Assembly: GCA_948566455.1 (NCBI GenBank) | Contig: CAOYQO010000018.1 | Location: 1-64,000 of the forward strand | Length of the DNA: 64,000 nt | Direction: 5' to 3' | Source: an uncultured Phocaeicola sp. | GTDB taxonomy: Bacteria; Bacteroidota; Bacteroidia; Bacteroidales; Bacteroidaceae | In this document: piece by piece, positions 36,701-45,411 of the stretch | Layout of the letters: every line of letters starts with the position of its first letter | Numbering within the stretch: the first letter of the stretch is position 1 | The notes under the pieces: generated by a model | The model's database searches: none | What the model saw: the letters and a program-made list of their open reading frames with translations, nothing else | What the model was told of the DNA's origin: nothing | Position numbers and translations under genes: made by a program

Positions 36701-38037
36701 TTCGGTGCTTTAGGATTCATTATGTTGATTCCGCCACCCCAAGTACCTACCCATAGCCGGCCTTGGTTGTCATTGACCAGACTGCTGACTGAGTTATGGC
36801 TTATCTCACCACGTTCCCATCTGTAATGGATAAACTGCTCGGTTCCTTGTTTTTTCAGATTCAGTCCTCCCTCTACTGTGCCTACCCACAAACTGCCTTC
36901 TTTATCTTCATAAATGACATTTACCGGGTTGTCGGACAAGCTTGCGGGATTTTCTTTATCATGTTGGTAATTGTGTATCACCAAGCGCTTCGGTGTCAGT
37001 TTATTGATTCCACCACTTTCAGTGCCGAACCAGATGTGCTGCCCGTCTACTCTTATACAATTAATAAAGTTGCTGTTCAACAGGCTGTTACTGGTTGAAC
37101 TATGAGTAAGGCGTTCGAAGTTATCGGTGATAGGATTGTAGATGTTGGCTCCGCGTAAAGTTCCTGCAATCAACTGTTTATCATCGGTGATGGCAAGATT
37201 GGTCAGATAGTTTTGCGATAAAGAATGAGGGTCATTCTGATTATTCTCATACAGTTTTCTTGTATTGTTGCTTTTGTTGTAACGGAACAATCCTATGTGT
37301 GTAGCTATCCAGACTTCATTTTCTTTGGCTATCATGTCTTTGAAATATATGCCAGGCCAAAAAGTCAGTTGCTCTGATATAGAACTTTTTTCTAACTGTC
37401 CCTGTGGTGTCGGGGTTATTTTATAGATAGTACCATTGATACCGGTCCATATCTTGCCATCTTCGTCGATATCTTTTAATATAAGGTCCGGTTCATCCTG
37501 CTCAGGTAAATCTAATGTGGATAATGTATCTATGCCACCTTCGGCATCGAAAGTTATCCGGTGAAGTGCATTGTCGCATTGCAGCCAGATGCAACCTTGC
37601 GAATCAAGAATGACGATATAGGTGGGGTGATTTATAAACCGGGGCAAAAGTCCTTTAGGGTCATTGGGTATTACAGATTGTAGAGTAGATAAGTCGATAA
37701 TATCTGTGCCTCCTTCGGATACGATCCAAAGACGGTGGAATCTGTCTTCATATACATTGTGGATAAAATTACTCTTGAGCTTGCTGTGAGGAGTGTTGGG
37801 ATTGAAATGAATGAATTCATAGCCATCATAACGTGACAGTCCGCCTCCGGCAGTGGATATCCACAGAAAGCCACGGGTGTCTTTATAAATGTCATCGATG
37901 AAATTGTGAGGTAATCCGTCATCCATGGTGATATAAGAAACGTTGTATCGATCTGCAAAATGTTCTTGTGCCTGTAAGGATACGGACATTATAAAACAAC
38001 TATATATAATAAGGTATATAAAGGAGTGGGCTTTCAT
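33775..38037 (-). CDS. Hybrid two-component system sensor/regulator (HTCS) for arabinan
   Basis: This 1420-residue inner-membrane protein has a signal peptide (1-23) and periplasmic Reg_prop propeller repeats (about 35-690). A Y_Y_Y domain (about 730-803), one membrane helix (about 811-831) and a coiled-coil linker (about 840-900) follow. The cytoplasmic part has HisKA with His913 (ITHEFRTP), HATPase with DTGTGI near 1063, a receiver domain with phospho-acceptor Asp1216 (ISDLMMPVMDG) and a C-terminal AraC-type HTH (about 1315-1418). All catalytic residues are present. In this family the propeller binds oligosaccharide in the periplasm. It lies between two arabinan operons that share an upstream direct repeat and corresponds in position to BT_0366. 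Confidence 0.96.
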   Translation of the reverse strand: MKAHSFIYLIIYSCFIMSVSLQAQEHFADRYNVSYITMDDGLPHNFIDDIYKDTRGFLWISTAGGGLSRYDGYEFIHFNPNTPHSKLKSNFIHNVYEDRFHRLWIVSEGGTDIIDLSTLQSVIPNDPKGLLPRFINHPTYIVILDSQGCIWLQCDNALHRITFDAEGGIDTLSTLDLPEQDEPDLILKDIDEDGKIWTGINGTIYKITPTPQGQLEKSSISEQLTFWPGIYFKDMIAKENEVWIATHIGLFRYNKSNNTRKLYENNQNDPHSLSQNYLTNLAITDDKQLIAGTLRGANIYNPITDNFERLTHSSTSNSLLNSNFINCIRVDGQHIWFGTESGGINKLTPKRLVIHNYQHDKENPASLSDNPVNVIYEDKEGSLWVGTVEGGLNLKKQGTEQFIHYRWERGEISHNSVSSLVNDNQGRLWVGTWGGGINIMNPKAPNRPLQVIYTHPETGFPLFFIAVLVYDPTNNGMWIGANRGLFFYDMATQKFISPFANRMAENIRGCLGAIIDKENKLWVGSTEGVYIIDLNSRSPQSKEGEFQHRHLNYKLDNPQSGLIEKISCFCEAKDGTLWLGSNGYGIYKRIIDKQGKEKFISYNTDQGLINNNVRSLEEDINGSIWIGTNNGLSCFHPNENRFTNYTKQDGFPDAQFYWNASYRSSDGTLYFGSVAGLTAIDSNLPVVTVQPANIRFTRLRIGNENILPGNKYLPKDIAVTQEIKLHEKEKSFSLEFSALNFEPDNTATYSYRLLGFEDKWVQAPGNRRFASYTNLRPGSYTLQVKYTPDGGDGTENMAELKVTILPYFYKTTWFILLLVVLALLATWQTYQWRIRNFKRQRELLHRTVEERTYQLEQQKQLLENQTEELSRQNRMLTLQNEKITRQKAQLSRMARKVQELTLDKIAFFTNITHEFRTPITLIIGPIERALKLSYNPQVIEQLNFVERNSKYLLSLVNQLMDFRKIESDKLNIAATKGDFVSFIHSLLTPFEVFAGERNISIKHYFHMKSSEIFFDEEAMHKVITNLLSNAIKFTPDGGSISIYIATLPAKVDKEEKLYLCVSDTGTGIQEQDTAQIFNRFYQSKKQAKYPVYGQTGTGIGLYLCKRIVAMHNGDILVRNNHTTGCSFRILLPLPKEENINDQLIVENNIPPAATTEKNELPKERLALTILVVEDNADMRGYIRSILRDYYNVLEATNGAEALDVLNNQSVDFIISDLMMPVMDGIELSRRVKETFTISHIPFLMLTAKTSPETRLESYRTGVDEYLLKPFDETLLLTRIENILDNRRRYQRKFKTNMDVEALNIEEESGDKKFINQVMEAIKEHYKNPYFEVSDFSEAVGVSKSLLNKKLQSLIGQSAGQFIRNYRLNTARELLLKNRETKQMNIAEIAYEVGFNDPKYFARCFSKQFNTTPSALLNEEE

Positions 38038-38057
38038 ATTGTTTCGTATTATTAAAA

Positions 38058-38065
38058 CAAAGTTA
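38058..38065 (-). promoter_or_regulatory. -7 promoter box of the HTCS gene
   Basis: The minus strand reads TAACTTTG (TAnnTTTG), 20 bases before the HTCS start codon. No operator-type repeat sits at the matching upstream distance on this strand, so the regulator is probably made at a low constant level. Confidence 0.55.
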
Positions 38066-38121
38066 GGAGATTATCCGGTTATTTTAAAATTTAGTGTGTT
38101 CTTTTAATCAGAATTGTTGGA

Positions 38122-38153
38122 TTGTCCACCTTAAATATCCATTTGTCCACCTT
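38122..38153 (+). promoter_or_regulatory. Direct-repeat operator upstream of the GH43-GH51-GH43 operon (HTCS site candidate)
   Basis: TTGTCCACCTT occurs at 38122-38132 and again at 38143-38153, a 21-bp period. The second copy extends as AATATCCATTTGTCCACCTT, close to the copies at 33413-33453. It is oriented in the direction of transcription. Confidence 0.8.
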
Positions 38154-38171
38154 CCGGTATTCAGCAGGGCG

Positions 38172-38179
38172 TATTTTTG
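38172..38179 (+). promoter_or_regulatory. -7 promoter box of the GH43-GH51-GH43 operon
   Basis: TATTTTTG matches TAnnTTTG and lies 27 bases before the ATG at 38207. The operator repeat ends 18 bases upstream, exactly as at 33387-33413. A TTG start at 38177 would fall inside this box and was rejected. Confidence 0.65.
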
Positions 38180-38206
38180 CAGCAGAATTTATTATTTGCT
38201 GATATT

Positions 38207-39694
38207 ATGAGAAACTTACTACACGTAGCTGTACTGCTGATGGGCAGCCTGTTTGCTGGTTGCACCTCTTCTGTTTTTGCCCCTATTGATTCACCTAATC
38301 CGTGGGCAGATGATTACTCTCCATTATCTTCCATGGAGAATTACCAATTATGGGGAACCTACAACGTGCATGACCCGTCTTGCCATAAGATAGGCGATTA
38401 TTACTATATGTATTCCACGGATGCTATCTTCCGGGAAAATCGTAAAGAAGCAAAAGAAAAGGGTGTGCCTTTGGGCTTTATTCAGATGCGTCGTTCCAAA
38501 GATCTGGTGAATTGGGAATTTCTGGGTTGGGCATTGCCCGAGATTCCGCAGGAAGCGGTAGAGTGGGTACGCTCTCATGCAGGAGGGCATGGGGCGACAA
38601 ATATCTGGGCACCTTATATCATTCCTTATAATAATAAGTATAGATTGTATTACTGTGTTTCAGCGTTTGGACGAAAGACTTCCTATATCGGATTGGCAGA
38701 ATCAGATTCGCCCGAAGGTCCTTGGACGTTGGCCGGGTGTGCTGCTAAGACAGATGATACGACAGCCATGAATGCTATTGATCCCACTATTACTGTAGAT
38801 CCTTCAAATGGTAAGTGGTGGATGCATTACGGTTCATTCTTCGGTGGTCTGTATTGTGTGGAACTGAATCCGGAAACCGGTCTTCCTATGCTGGATGGTG
38901 ACAGAGGGCATCTGGTAGCCCGTCGCGCCAATTATAAAAAAGATAATCTGGAAGCTCCGGAAATTATCTATAATCCGGATTTGAAAGAATACTATCTGTT
39001 TGTATCCTATGATCCGTTGATGACAACCTACAATGTACGTGTAGGACGTTCAGACAAAGCGGAAGGACCGTTCATTGATTACTTCGGAAAAGAGCTGAAA
39101 GATACGACGAATAACTTTCCTATCCTGACAGCTCCTTACCGTTTCAAGAACCATTCGGGTTGGGCGGGCACAGCGCATTGTGCTGTATTCACTTCAGATG
39201 ACGGACAATATTTCATGGCTCATCAGGGACGCTTGTCACCGCAAAACCAGATGATGGATCTCCATGTGCGACAAGTCTTTTTTACTAAAGACGGATGGCC
39301 TGTCGTATCGCCTGAACGTTATGCTGGTAGTAATCCCCGGGAGTTCTCTGCGGCAGATTTAGTGGGCGAGTGGGAAATTATCCGTGTACAGGAACCTCTG
39401 TATGAACGCAAACTGGAAGCCGGACAGATATTGTGGGGTGAAGGTGAACTACAAGATGAAGAATGGAACATGTCCCACCTCTTATATCTGGAGAAAGATG
39501 GAAAGTTAGGAGAAGATCAAGGAACCTGGGATTTTGCCAAAGAAGACCAATCCTTACAACTGACACTCAATGGAGAAGTGGTGAGGAACCTGATTGTGTT
39601 TGCAGGGCACGACTGGGAGAATGAAACGGAAACTGTCCTCTTTACAGGGCTGGATAGCCGTGGGCGCTCCGTATGGGGAAAAAGAACTAAATAA
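38207..39694 (+). CDS. GH43 endo-arabinanase, lipoprotein
   Basis: This 495-residue protein, starting at the ATG at 38207, has a lipoprotein signal (LFAGCTSS, Cys19). The GH43 propeller has catalytic base Asp56 (NVHDPS), Asp192 (NAIDPT) and acid Glu249 (NLEAPE), plus HSGWAGTAHCAVF, typical of metal-containing arabinanases. The C-terminal part (about 385-495) is a beta domain ending in SRGRSVWGKRTK. It is the first gene of the plus-strand operon, in the position of BT_0367, and should cut alpha-1,5-arabinan. It is only distantly similar to the GH43 enzyme at 19060, so the two may prefer linear and branched chains. Confidence 0.88.
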   Translation: MRNLLHVAVLLMGSLFAGCTSSVFAPIDSPNPWADDYSPLSSMENYQLWGTYNVHDPSCHKIGDYYYMYSTDAIFRENRKEAKEKGVPLGFIQMRRSKDLVNWEFLGWALPEIPQEAVEWVRSHAGGHGATNIWAPYIIPYNNKYRLYYCVSAFGRKTSYIGLAESDSPEGPWTLAGCAAKTDDTTAMNAIDPTITVDPSNGKWWMHYGSFFGGLYCVELNPETGLPMLDGDRGHLVARRANYKKDNLEAPEIIYNPDLKEYYLFVSYDPLMTTYNVRVGRSDKAEGPFIDYFGKELKDTTNNFPILTAPYRFKNHSGWAGTAHCAVFTSDDGQYFMAHQGRLSPQNQMMDLHVRQVFFTKDGWPVVSPERYAGSNPREFSAADLVGEWEIIRVQEPLYERKLEAGQILWGEGELQDEEWNMSHLLYLEKDGKLGEDQGTWDFAKEDQSLQLTLNGEVVRNLIVFAGHDWENETETVLFTGLDSRGRSVWGKRTK

Positions 39695-39719
39695 CCAATT
39701 ATAATTTTATTTTAAAATC

Positions 39720-41702
39720 ATGAAAAGATACACTGGATTATTAGCGGCGCTGATACTTACCACAGGTATGGCGCTTCAGGCACAAACCAATGAGTTTGTG
39801 ATACAAACCAAGAAACTGGGCGCAGAGATTCAGCCTACTATGTATGGGTTGTTCTTTGAGGATATCAACTATGCCGCTGACGGCGGACTTTATGCCGAGT
39901 TAGTGAAGAACCGTTCGTTTGAGTTCCCACAACATCTGATGGGATGGAAAACCTTTGGTAATGTAACGCTTCAAGATGACGGTCCTTTTGAAAGGAATCC
40001 GCACTATGTCCGTTTGGCTGACCCGGGACATCCGCATAAGCATACGGGATTGGATAATGAAGGTTTCTTCGGTATCGGTGTAAAAGCAGGAGAGGAGTAT
40101 CGCTTCTCTGTTTGGGCACGTTTGCCCCAAGGCGGAACATCCGAAAAAATCCGTATTGAACTTGTAGATACTAAATCTATGGGTGAGCACCATGCTTTTG
40201 CTACTGAGACATTGACGATTGATTCAAAAGAATGGAAAAAGTATCAGGTTATCCTAAAACCGGGTGTAACTGATCCGAAGGCGACTCTTCGTATTTTCCT
40301 TGCATCAAAGGGTACGGTTGATTTGGAGCATGTCTCTCTTTTCCCGGTCGATACCTGGAAGGGCCATGAGAATGGTTTGCGTAAAGACCTTGCGCAAGCA
40401 TTGGCTGATATCAAGCCGGGTGTGTTCCGCTTTCCCGGTGGATGTATTGTAGAAGGGACAGATTTAGCTACACGCTATGACTGGAAGAAGTCTGTAGGTC
40501 CGGTAGAGAACCGCCCGTTGAATGAGAACCGTTGGGAATATACTTTCCCGCATCGTTTCTATCCCGATTATTTCCAAAGCTACGGATTGGGATTCTTTGA
40601 ATTCTTCCAGCTTTCGGAGGAAATAGGAGCAGAGCCGCTTCCTGTGTTGAGTTGTGGTCTGTCTTGCCAGTTCCAGAATTCTGATGCAGAGGCACATGTG
40701 GCTGTTTGCGATTTGGATAGCTATGTGCAGGATGCTCTTGATCTGATTGAATTTGCCAATGGTGATGTGACAACAAAGTGGGGAAAACTTCGTGCAGATA
40801 TGGGACACCCTGCACCGTTCAACCTGAAGTTCATTGGTATTGGTAACGAACAATGGGGACCGGAATATCCTGAACATCTCGAACCATTTATTAAAGCTAT
40901 CCGTAAAGTTTATCCCGATATCAAGATTATCGGAAGTTCGGGGCCTGATTCTGAAGGAAAGCAGTTTGAATATTTGTGGCCGGAAATGAAGCGTTTGAAA
41001 GTGGATCTGGTGGATGAACATTTCTATCGTCCTGAGAACTGGTTCCTGAATCAGGGAACACGTTATGATAACTATGACCGTAAAGGTCCGAAAGTATTCG
41101 CCGGTGAATATGCTTGTCATGGTAAAGGTAAGAAGTGGAACCATTTCAATGCTGCCTTGCTTGAAGCTGCTTTTATGACGGGATTGGAACGTAATGCCGA
41201 TATTGTACACATGGCTACTTATGCTCCTCTGTTTGCTCATGTAGAAGGATGGCAATGGCGTCCAGATATGATCTGGTTTGATAATTTGAACTCGGTACGT
41301 ACTGTAAGTTACTATGTTCAGCAACTCTACGGGCACCATAAAGGCACCAACGTACTTTCCCTTACTATGGATAAAAAGCCTGTAGCAGGTACTGAGGGAC
41401 AGAATGGCTTGTTTGCAAGTGCTGTTTATGATAAGGATAAAAAAGAGATTATAGTGAAAGTGGCCAATACTTCCGATAAAGCTCAGCCCTTATCATTGAA
41501 GTTTGAAGGATTGAAGAAGCAAGATGTATTGTCTGACGGTCGTTGTATAAAGCTTCGTTCAACTGATTCCAATAAAGATAATACGATTGAACAGCCATCT
41601 GCTATTCAGCCCCAGGAAATTCCGGTTTCTATTGACGGACAGGTGCTGGAGGTAGAGCTCGAACCCAATACATTTGCTGTCTACATTTTTAAGAAAGGAT
41701 GA
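39720..41702 (+). CDS. GH51 alpha-L-arabinofuranosidase with N-terminal beta-sandwich
   Basis: This 660-residue protein has a signal peptide (about 1-21). Residues about 85-205 form a carbohydrate-binding-like beta-sandwich inserted near the N-terminus. The GH51 barrel carries acid/base Glu377 (GIGNEQWGPE) and nucleophile Glu463 (VFAGEYACHG). The C-terminal beta domain ends in TFAVYIFKKG. It is longer than the 514-residue GH51 at 5136 because of the inserted domain. It corresponds in position to BT_0368 and likely removes arabinofuranose side chains or ends in the periplasm. Its stop overlaps the next start in ATGA, so the two are translationally coupled. Confidence 0.92.
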   Translation: MKRYTGLLAALILTTGMALQAQTNEFVIQTKKLGAEIQPTMYGLFFEDINYAADGGLYAELVKNRSFEFPQHLMGWKTFGNVTLQDDGPFERNPHYVRLADPGHPHKHTGLDNEGFFGIGVKAGEEYRFSVWARLPQGGTSEKIRIELVDTKSMGEHHAFATETLTIDSKEWKKYQVILKPGVTDPKATLRIFLASKGTVDLEHVSLFPVDTWKGHENGLRKDLAQALADIKPGVFRFPGGCIVEGTDLATRYDWKKSVGPVENRPLNENRWEYTFPHRFYPDYFQSYGLGFFEFFQLSEEIGAEPLPVLSCGLSCQFQNSDAEAHVAVCDLDSYVQDALDLIEFANGDVTTKWGKLRADMGHPAPFNLKFIGIGNEQWGPEYPEHLEPFIKAIRKVYPDIKIIGSSGPDSEGKQFEYLWPEMKRLKVDLVDEHFYRPENWFLNQGTRYDNYDRKGPKVFAGEYACHGKGKKWNHFNAALLEAAFMTGLERNADIVHMATYAPLFAHVEGWQWRPDMIWFDNLNSVRTVSYYVQQLYGHHKGTNVLSLTMDKKPVAGTEGQNGLFASAVYDKDKKEIIVKVANTSDKAQPLSLKFEGLKKQDVLSDGRCIKLRSTDSNKDNTIEQPSAIQPQEIPVSIDGQVLEVELEPNTFAVYIFKKG

Positions 41703-42688
41703 AATTAATGAATAAAGTAAGGTTAGATAAGGTTAGATTTTTGGTTGTTTCTTTTGTACTGGTAGCCTCACAAGGGCTATCAGCACAAAAAGACACCACT
41801 TTTGTAGCGAAAGGAAATCCGATTGTCAAGTATAAATATACGGCTGATCCGGGTGCGATGGTATATGACGGCAGAGTGTATATTTATGCTGGACACGATG
41901 AATGTCCTCCACCTGCTGAGCATTATCTCCTGAATGAATGGTGTGTCTTTTCTTCATCCGACATGAAGACATGGACAGAACATCCAGTACCCTTGAAAGC
42001 AAAAGATTTCTCTTGGGCGAAGGGGGAAGCATGGGCAAGCCAGGTAATCGAACGTGACGGTAAGTTCTATTGGTATGTTACCGTGGAGCATAAGGATATT
42101 CCCGGAAAGTCTATCGGCGTGGCTGTTGCCGATTCTCCGTTAGGCCCTTTTGTCGATGCACGTGGTTCTGCTCTGATTACCAATAATATGACGGTGGAAC
42201 GTACTAAAATCTACTGGGATGATATTGATCCGACCGTCTTTATAGACGATGACGGACAAGCTTATCTGTATTGGGGCAATACCCAGTGCTATTATGCCAA
42301 ACTGAAAAGTAATATGATTGAGTTGGATGGTCCGATTGTTCATGTGGATCTACCTCGTTTTACGGAGGCTCCTTGGATACACAAGCGTGGTGATTGGTAT
42401 TATCTCTCTTATGCATCTGAATTTCCCGAGAAGATTTGCTATGCAATGAGCCGTAGTATTACCGGGCCTTGGGAATATAAAGGAATATTGAATGAAATAG
42501 CCGGTAATTCCAATACCAACCATCAGGCGATCATTGAGTTCAAAGGTGATTGGTACTTTGTCTATCACAATGGAGGAATTAATCCGACGGGAGGAAGCTA
42601 TAGACGTTCTGTATGTATAGATCGTTTGTATTACAATGAAGACGGAACCATGAAGCGGATTCAGATGACAACAGAAGGAGTGCAATAG
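41699..42688 (+). CDS. GH43 exo-acting alpha-L-arabinofuranosidase
   Basis: This 329-residue protein has a signal peptide ending near residue 29 (QGLSAQ). The GH43 propeller alone makes up the enzyme, with Asp50 (YTADPGAM), Asp177 (DIDPTV) and Glu223 (FTEAPW) as the catalytic trio. The compact, single-domain form suggests an exo-acting arabinofuranosidase on oligosaccharides. It corresponds in position to BT_0369. The start overlaps the GH51 stop by four bases. The N-terminal KVRLDKVRFL is encoded by a short imperfect direct repeat (AAGGTTAGAT twice); the ATG at 41708 is an alternative start. Confidence 0.88.
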   Translation: MKLMNKVRLDKVRFLVVSFVLVASQGLSAQKDTTFVAKGNPIVKYKYTADPGAMVYDGRVYIYAGHDECPPPAEHYLLNEWCVFSSSDMKTWTEHPVPLKAKDFSWAKGEAWASQVIERDGKFYWYVTVEHKDIPGKSIGVAVADSPLGPFVDARGSALITNNMTVERTKIYWDDIDPTVFIDDDGQAYLYWGNTQCYYAKLKSNMIELDGPIVHVDLPRFTEAPWIHKRGDWYYLSYASEFPEKICYAMSRSITGPWEYKGILNEIAGNSNTNHQAIIEFKGDWYFVYHNGGINPTGGSYRRSVCIDRLYYNEDGTMKRIQMTTEGVQ

Positions 42689-42761
42689 GTTTAGATATTA
42701 GAATATACTGAAGGTTAGATTAGGTTAGTTAATTAGCTTATTTGAAAAAGGCTGAAAAGAG

Positions 42762-42794
42762 AAGGGCGTCTCCCCGTAATGGGAAGACGCCCTT
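42762..42794. terminator. Bidirectional terminator between arabinan and galactose operons
   Basis: Arms AAGGGCGTCT (42762-42771) and AGACGCCCTT (42785-42794) are perfect, with an inner CCC/GGG pairing. T follows on the plus strand and T also follows on the minus strand (from AAAAGAG). It separates convergent genes ending at 42688 and 42815. Confidence 0.85.
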
Positions 42795-42814
42795 TTAAAT
42801 TGAGTTGGATGTTT

Positions 42815-43969
42815 TTAAACTAATCTGCGAGCACCATCGCTGATGACTACATCATAAACTTTAGGGCTTCTGCCGAATTTTTCTTTAAACTTATCCTTGG
42901 CATTCTGGATGAATGTATCATACAACTCCTCTTTCACCAGGTTGATAGTACAACCACCGAAGCCACCGCCCATAACGCGTGAACCTGTTACACCACAGTC
43001 GAATGCAAGATCATTCAGGAAGTCGAGCTCTTCGCAGCTAACTTCGTAAAGTTTGCTCATACCATGATGTGTCTCATACATTTTCTGACCTACCGTTTCG
43101 TAATCACCTTTTTCCAAAGCATCACAAACATCGAGTACGCGTTGGATTTCTTCGATTACATACTCTGCACGCATGAAGTCTTCTTCGCTGATTTCAGCTT
43201 TTGACTCTTGCAACATCTCCATTGTACAGTCGCGCAGGAATTCTACGTGCGGATGTTTTTTCTGGATAGCAGCAACGGCAGCTTCGCAACTCTGACGACG
43301 CTTGTTGTATGCAGAAGAAGCCAATTCGTGTTTAACTACAGAGTCTACCAATACCAAACGATAGCCTTTCGGATCGAATGGGAAGTATTGATACTCCAGT
43401 GAACGGCAGTCCAGACGGATAAGGCTGCCTTGCTTGCCAAATACGGAAGCGAACTGGTCCATAATACCACAGTTTACACCGCAATAGTTATGCTCAGTTG
43501 CCTGACCTACTTTAGCTAGTTCAAACTTGTCTATCTTGTTGTCACCGAACAGATCATTTAATGCATATGCATATGTACTTTCCAAAGCGGCAGAGGAAGA
43601 CATACCTGCACCCAAAGGCACATCACCGGAGAAAGCTGTATTGAAGCCCTTTACATCAACGCCACGCTTAATCATCTCACGACATACGCCGAAGATATAT
43701 CTTGCCCAGCTTGCACGGGGAGCGTCTTCTTCTTTCAAACCGAATTCCACATAATCCTTCAGATCGATGGAATAAGCTTTTACAATGTCTGTGCCATTCG
43801 GTTTAATTTCAGCAATCATGCCTTTATCGATTGCTCCGGGGAATACAAAACCACCGTTATAGTCTGTATGCTCACCAATGAGGTTGATGCGTCCCGGAGA
43901 AGCATAAACTGCTCCTGTTGTTCCGTCAAAATGCTTGATGAAACGGCTTCTTACGTGTTCTATATCCAT
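42815..43969 (-). CDS. galK: Galactokinase
   Basis: This 384-residue cytoplasmic GHMP kinase phosphorylates galactose at C1. The three family motifs are present: GRINLIGEHTDYNGG near residue 28, the ATP-binding DVPLGAGMSSSAALES near 115 and VMGGGFGGCTINLV near 340. It is the last gene of the galM-transporter-galK operon on the minus strand. Galactose could come from pectic galactan or arabinogalactan attached to arabinan, which fits the location. Confidence 0.96.
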   Translation of the reverse strand: MDIEHVRSRFIKHFDGTTGAVYASPGRINLIGEHTDYNGGFVFPGAIDKGMIAEIKPNGTDIVKAYSIDLKDYVEFGLKEEDAPRASWARYIFGVCREMIKRGVDVKGFNTAFSGDVPLGAGMSSSAALESTYAYALNDLFGDNKIDKFELAKVGQATEHNYCGVNCGIMDQFASVFGKQGSLIRLDCRSLEYQYFPFDPKGYRLVLVDSVVKHELASSAYNKRRQSCEAAVAAIQKKHPHVEFLRDCTMEMLQESKAEISEEDFMRAEYVIEEIQRVLDVCDALEKGDYETVGQKMYETHHGMSKLYEVSCEELDFLNDLAFDCGVTGSRVMGGGFGGCTINLVKEELYDTFIQNAKDKFKEKFGRSPKVYDVVISDGARRLV

Positions 43970-44023
43970 AATCTTTTCAAATTTATGAGTGAATAAATTA
44001 ATTACCTATACCTTTTAATTGCG

Positions 44024-45367
44024 TTAATCCTCTACTGGGATATCTTTATTTACATTTTTGCAACCTACCAAGCCGTAGAACAGCAGATAAGCAAGAGCTG
44101 CGATAATCAACCAGTAGCTGGCCATATAACCTACAGAGTCAGAGATGCTTTGTTGGATCAAAGGCAATACACCACCGCCAACAACCATCATCATAAAGAT
44201 ACCGGATGCTTGTGCTGTATATTTTCCTAATCCTTCTACTGCAAGGTTGAAGATACCACCCCACATTACAGAAGTACAAAGACCACAAAGTACAAGGAAC
44301 AATGCGCTGACAGGTACTTGTGCCATCATAAATCCTTCACCTACAGTGTAACCGGGCATTGAAACTGTTACATCTTTCGGAGTGAAGATAGCAATCAATA
44401 CAAAAACAATAGCGGTAGCAGATACAACGATTAACTGTGTACGGCTGGAAACTTTACCACTGATGGCGCTACTTGCAGTACGTCCTACAAGCATTAACAA
44501 CCAGTAAATGGCAGCAATAGCACCACCGATAGCGGCACCGTTCGTCAGAATTCCGGCACCCTTATCACTTGCATCGGCAAGATAGAAGTTCAGTGTACCT
44601 GGGATACCGATTTCGATACCTACATAAATGAAGATACCAACTACACCCAGTACAGTGTGGCGGAAGCTCCATGGACTGTGAGAGAATTTTTCTTTCTTAG
44701 CTCCACCTTTCTGAAGGTGTGGTTCGGGGATAGCAACAAAAGAGATGATGATAAATGCAGCTACGAAAACACCCATGGCAACGAAGAGGAGAGGAGCAAC
44801 ATCGGACATGGCTGTCTTGGAAGTTACCGTACCAATCAAAGCACCAACGAAAAGAGGAGTCAATGTACCGGACAGAGAATTAAGAGCTCCGCCTGTTTGA
44901 ATCAACTGGTTACCTTTGTTACCGCCACCACCAAGAAGGTTCAGCATCGGGTTCACCACTGTGTTAAGCATACAAACGCAGAAACCGCAGATGAATGCAC
45001 CCAGCAGATAGATGACGAAGTTTAACTTGATGACATATTCACCGAAGGCGAATACTTCGACATTTGCTCCGAATAAACTGGAAAGGTATTGTGTGAACAA
45101 ACCGAGGAATCCCACTGCCATTGCAATCAATGCAGTCTTTTTGTAACCGATCTTAACGAGCATGTTACCGGCAGGAATTCCCATAAACAGATATGCCAGG
45201 AAGTTCATCATATTTCCCATCATACCTAAAGTGTTAGAACCTGCATACTCATTTCTCCATATTGTACCGAATGGCGCAGCAAGGTTCGTAACAAAGGAAA
45301 TCATCGCAAAAATAAAGAACATGGTAATGATAGCGACAAGATTACCGTTCTGTTTTTGTTGTGTCAT
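44024..45367 (-). CDS. Glucose/galactose MFS transporter (FucP/GluP-like)
   Basis: This 447-residue inner-membrane protein has about 12 hydrophobic segments and the FucP-type N-terminus (FIFAMISFVTNLAAPFG). The central loop is rich in Lys and Glu (PHLQKGGAKKEKFSHSPW). It is placed between cytosolic galM and galK genes (44-base and 54-base gaps), so galactose or glucose uptake is the likely role. Confidence 0.87.
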   Translation of the reverse strand: MTQQKQNGNLVAIITMFFIFAMISFVTNLAAPFGTIWRNEYAGSNTLGMMGNMMNFLAYLFMGIPAGNMLVKIGYKKTALIAMAVGFLGLFTQYLSSLFGANVEVFAFGEYVIKLNFVIYLLGAFICGFCVCMLNTVVNPMLNLLGGGGNKGNQLIQTGGALNSLSGTLTPLFVGALIGTVTSKTAMSDVAPLLFVAMGVFVAAFIIISFVAIPEPHLQKGGAKKEKFSHSPWSFRHTVLGVVGIFIYVGIEIGIPGTLNFYLADASDKGAGILTNGAAIGGAIAAIYWLLMLVGRTASSAISGKVSSRTQLIVVSATAIVFVLIAIFTPKDVTVSMPGYTVGEGFMMAQVPVSALFLVLCGLCTSVMWGGIFNLAVEGLGKYTAQASGIFMMMVVGGGVLPLIQQSISDSVGYMASYWLIIAALAYLLFYGLVGCKNVNKDIPVED

Positions 45368-45411
45368 GGTTTTTAATAAATTATTAGTTTATAAAATTAG
45401 GTTAGTTATAT

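Noticed and set aside
38177..38206. TTG start giving ten extra residues on the GH43 at 38207
   Set aside because: The TTG lies inside the -7 box TATTTTTG, so it would not be in the transcript; the ATG at 38207 begins a proper lipoprotein signal.
40464..41339. 291-codon open frame on the minus strand opposite the GH51 gene
   Set aside because: Fully antisense to a GH51 enzyme with intact catalytic residues; no recognisable motifs.
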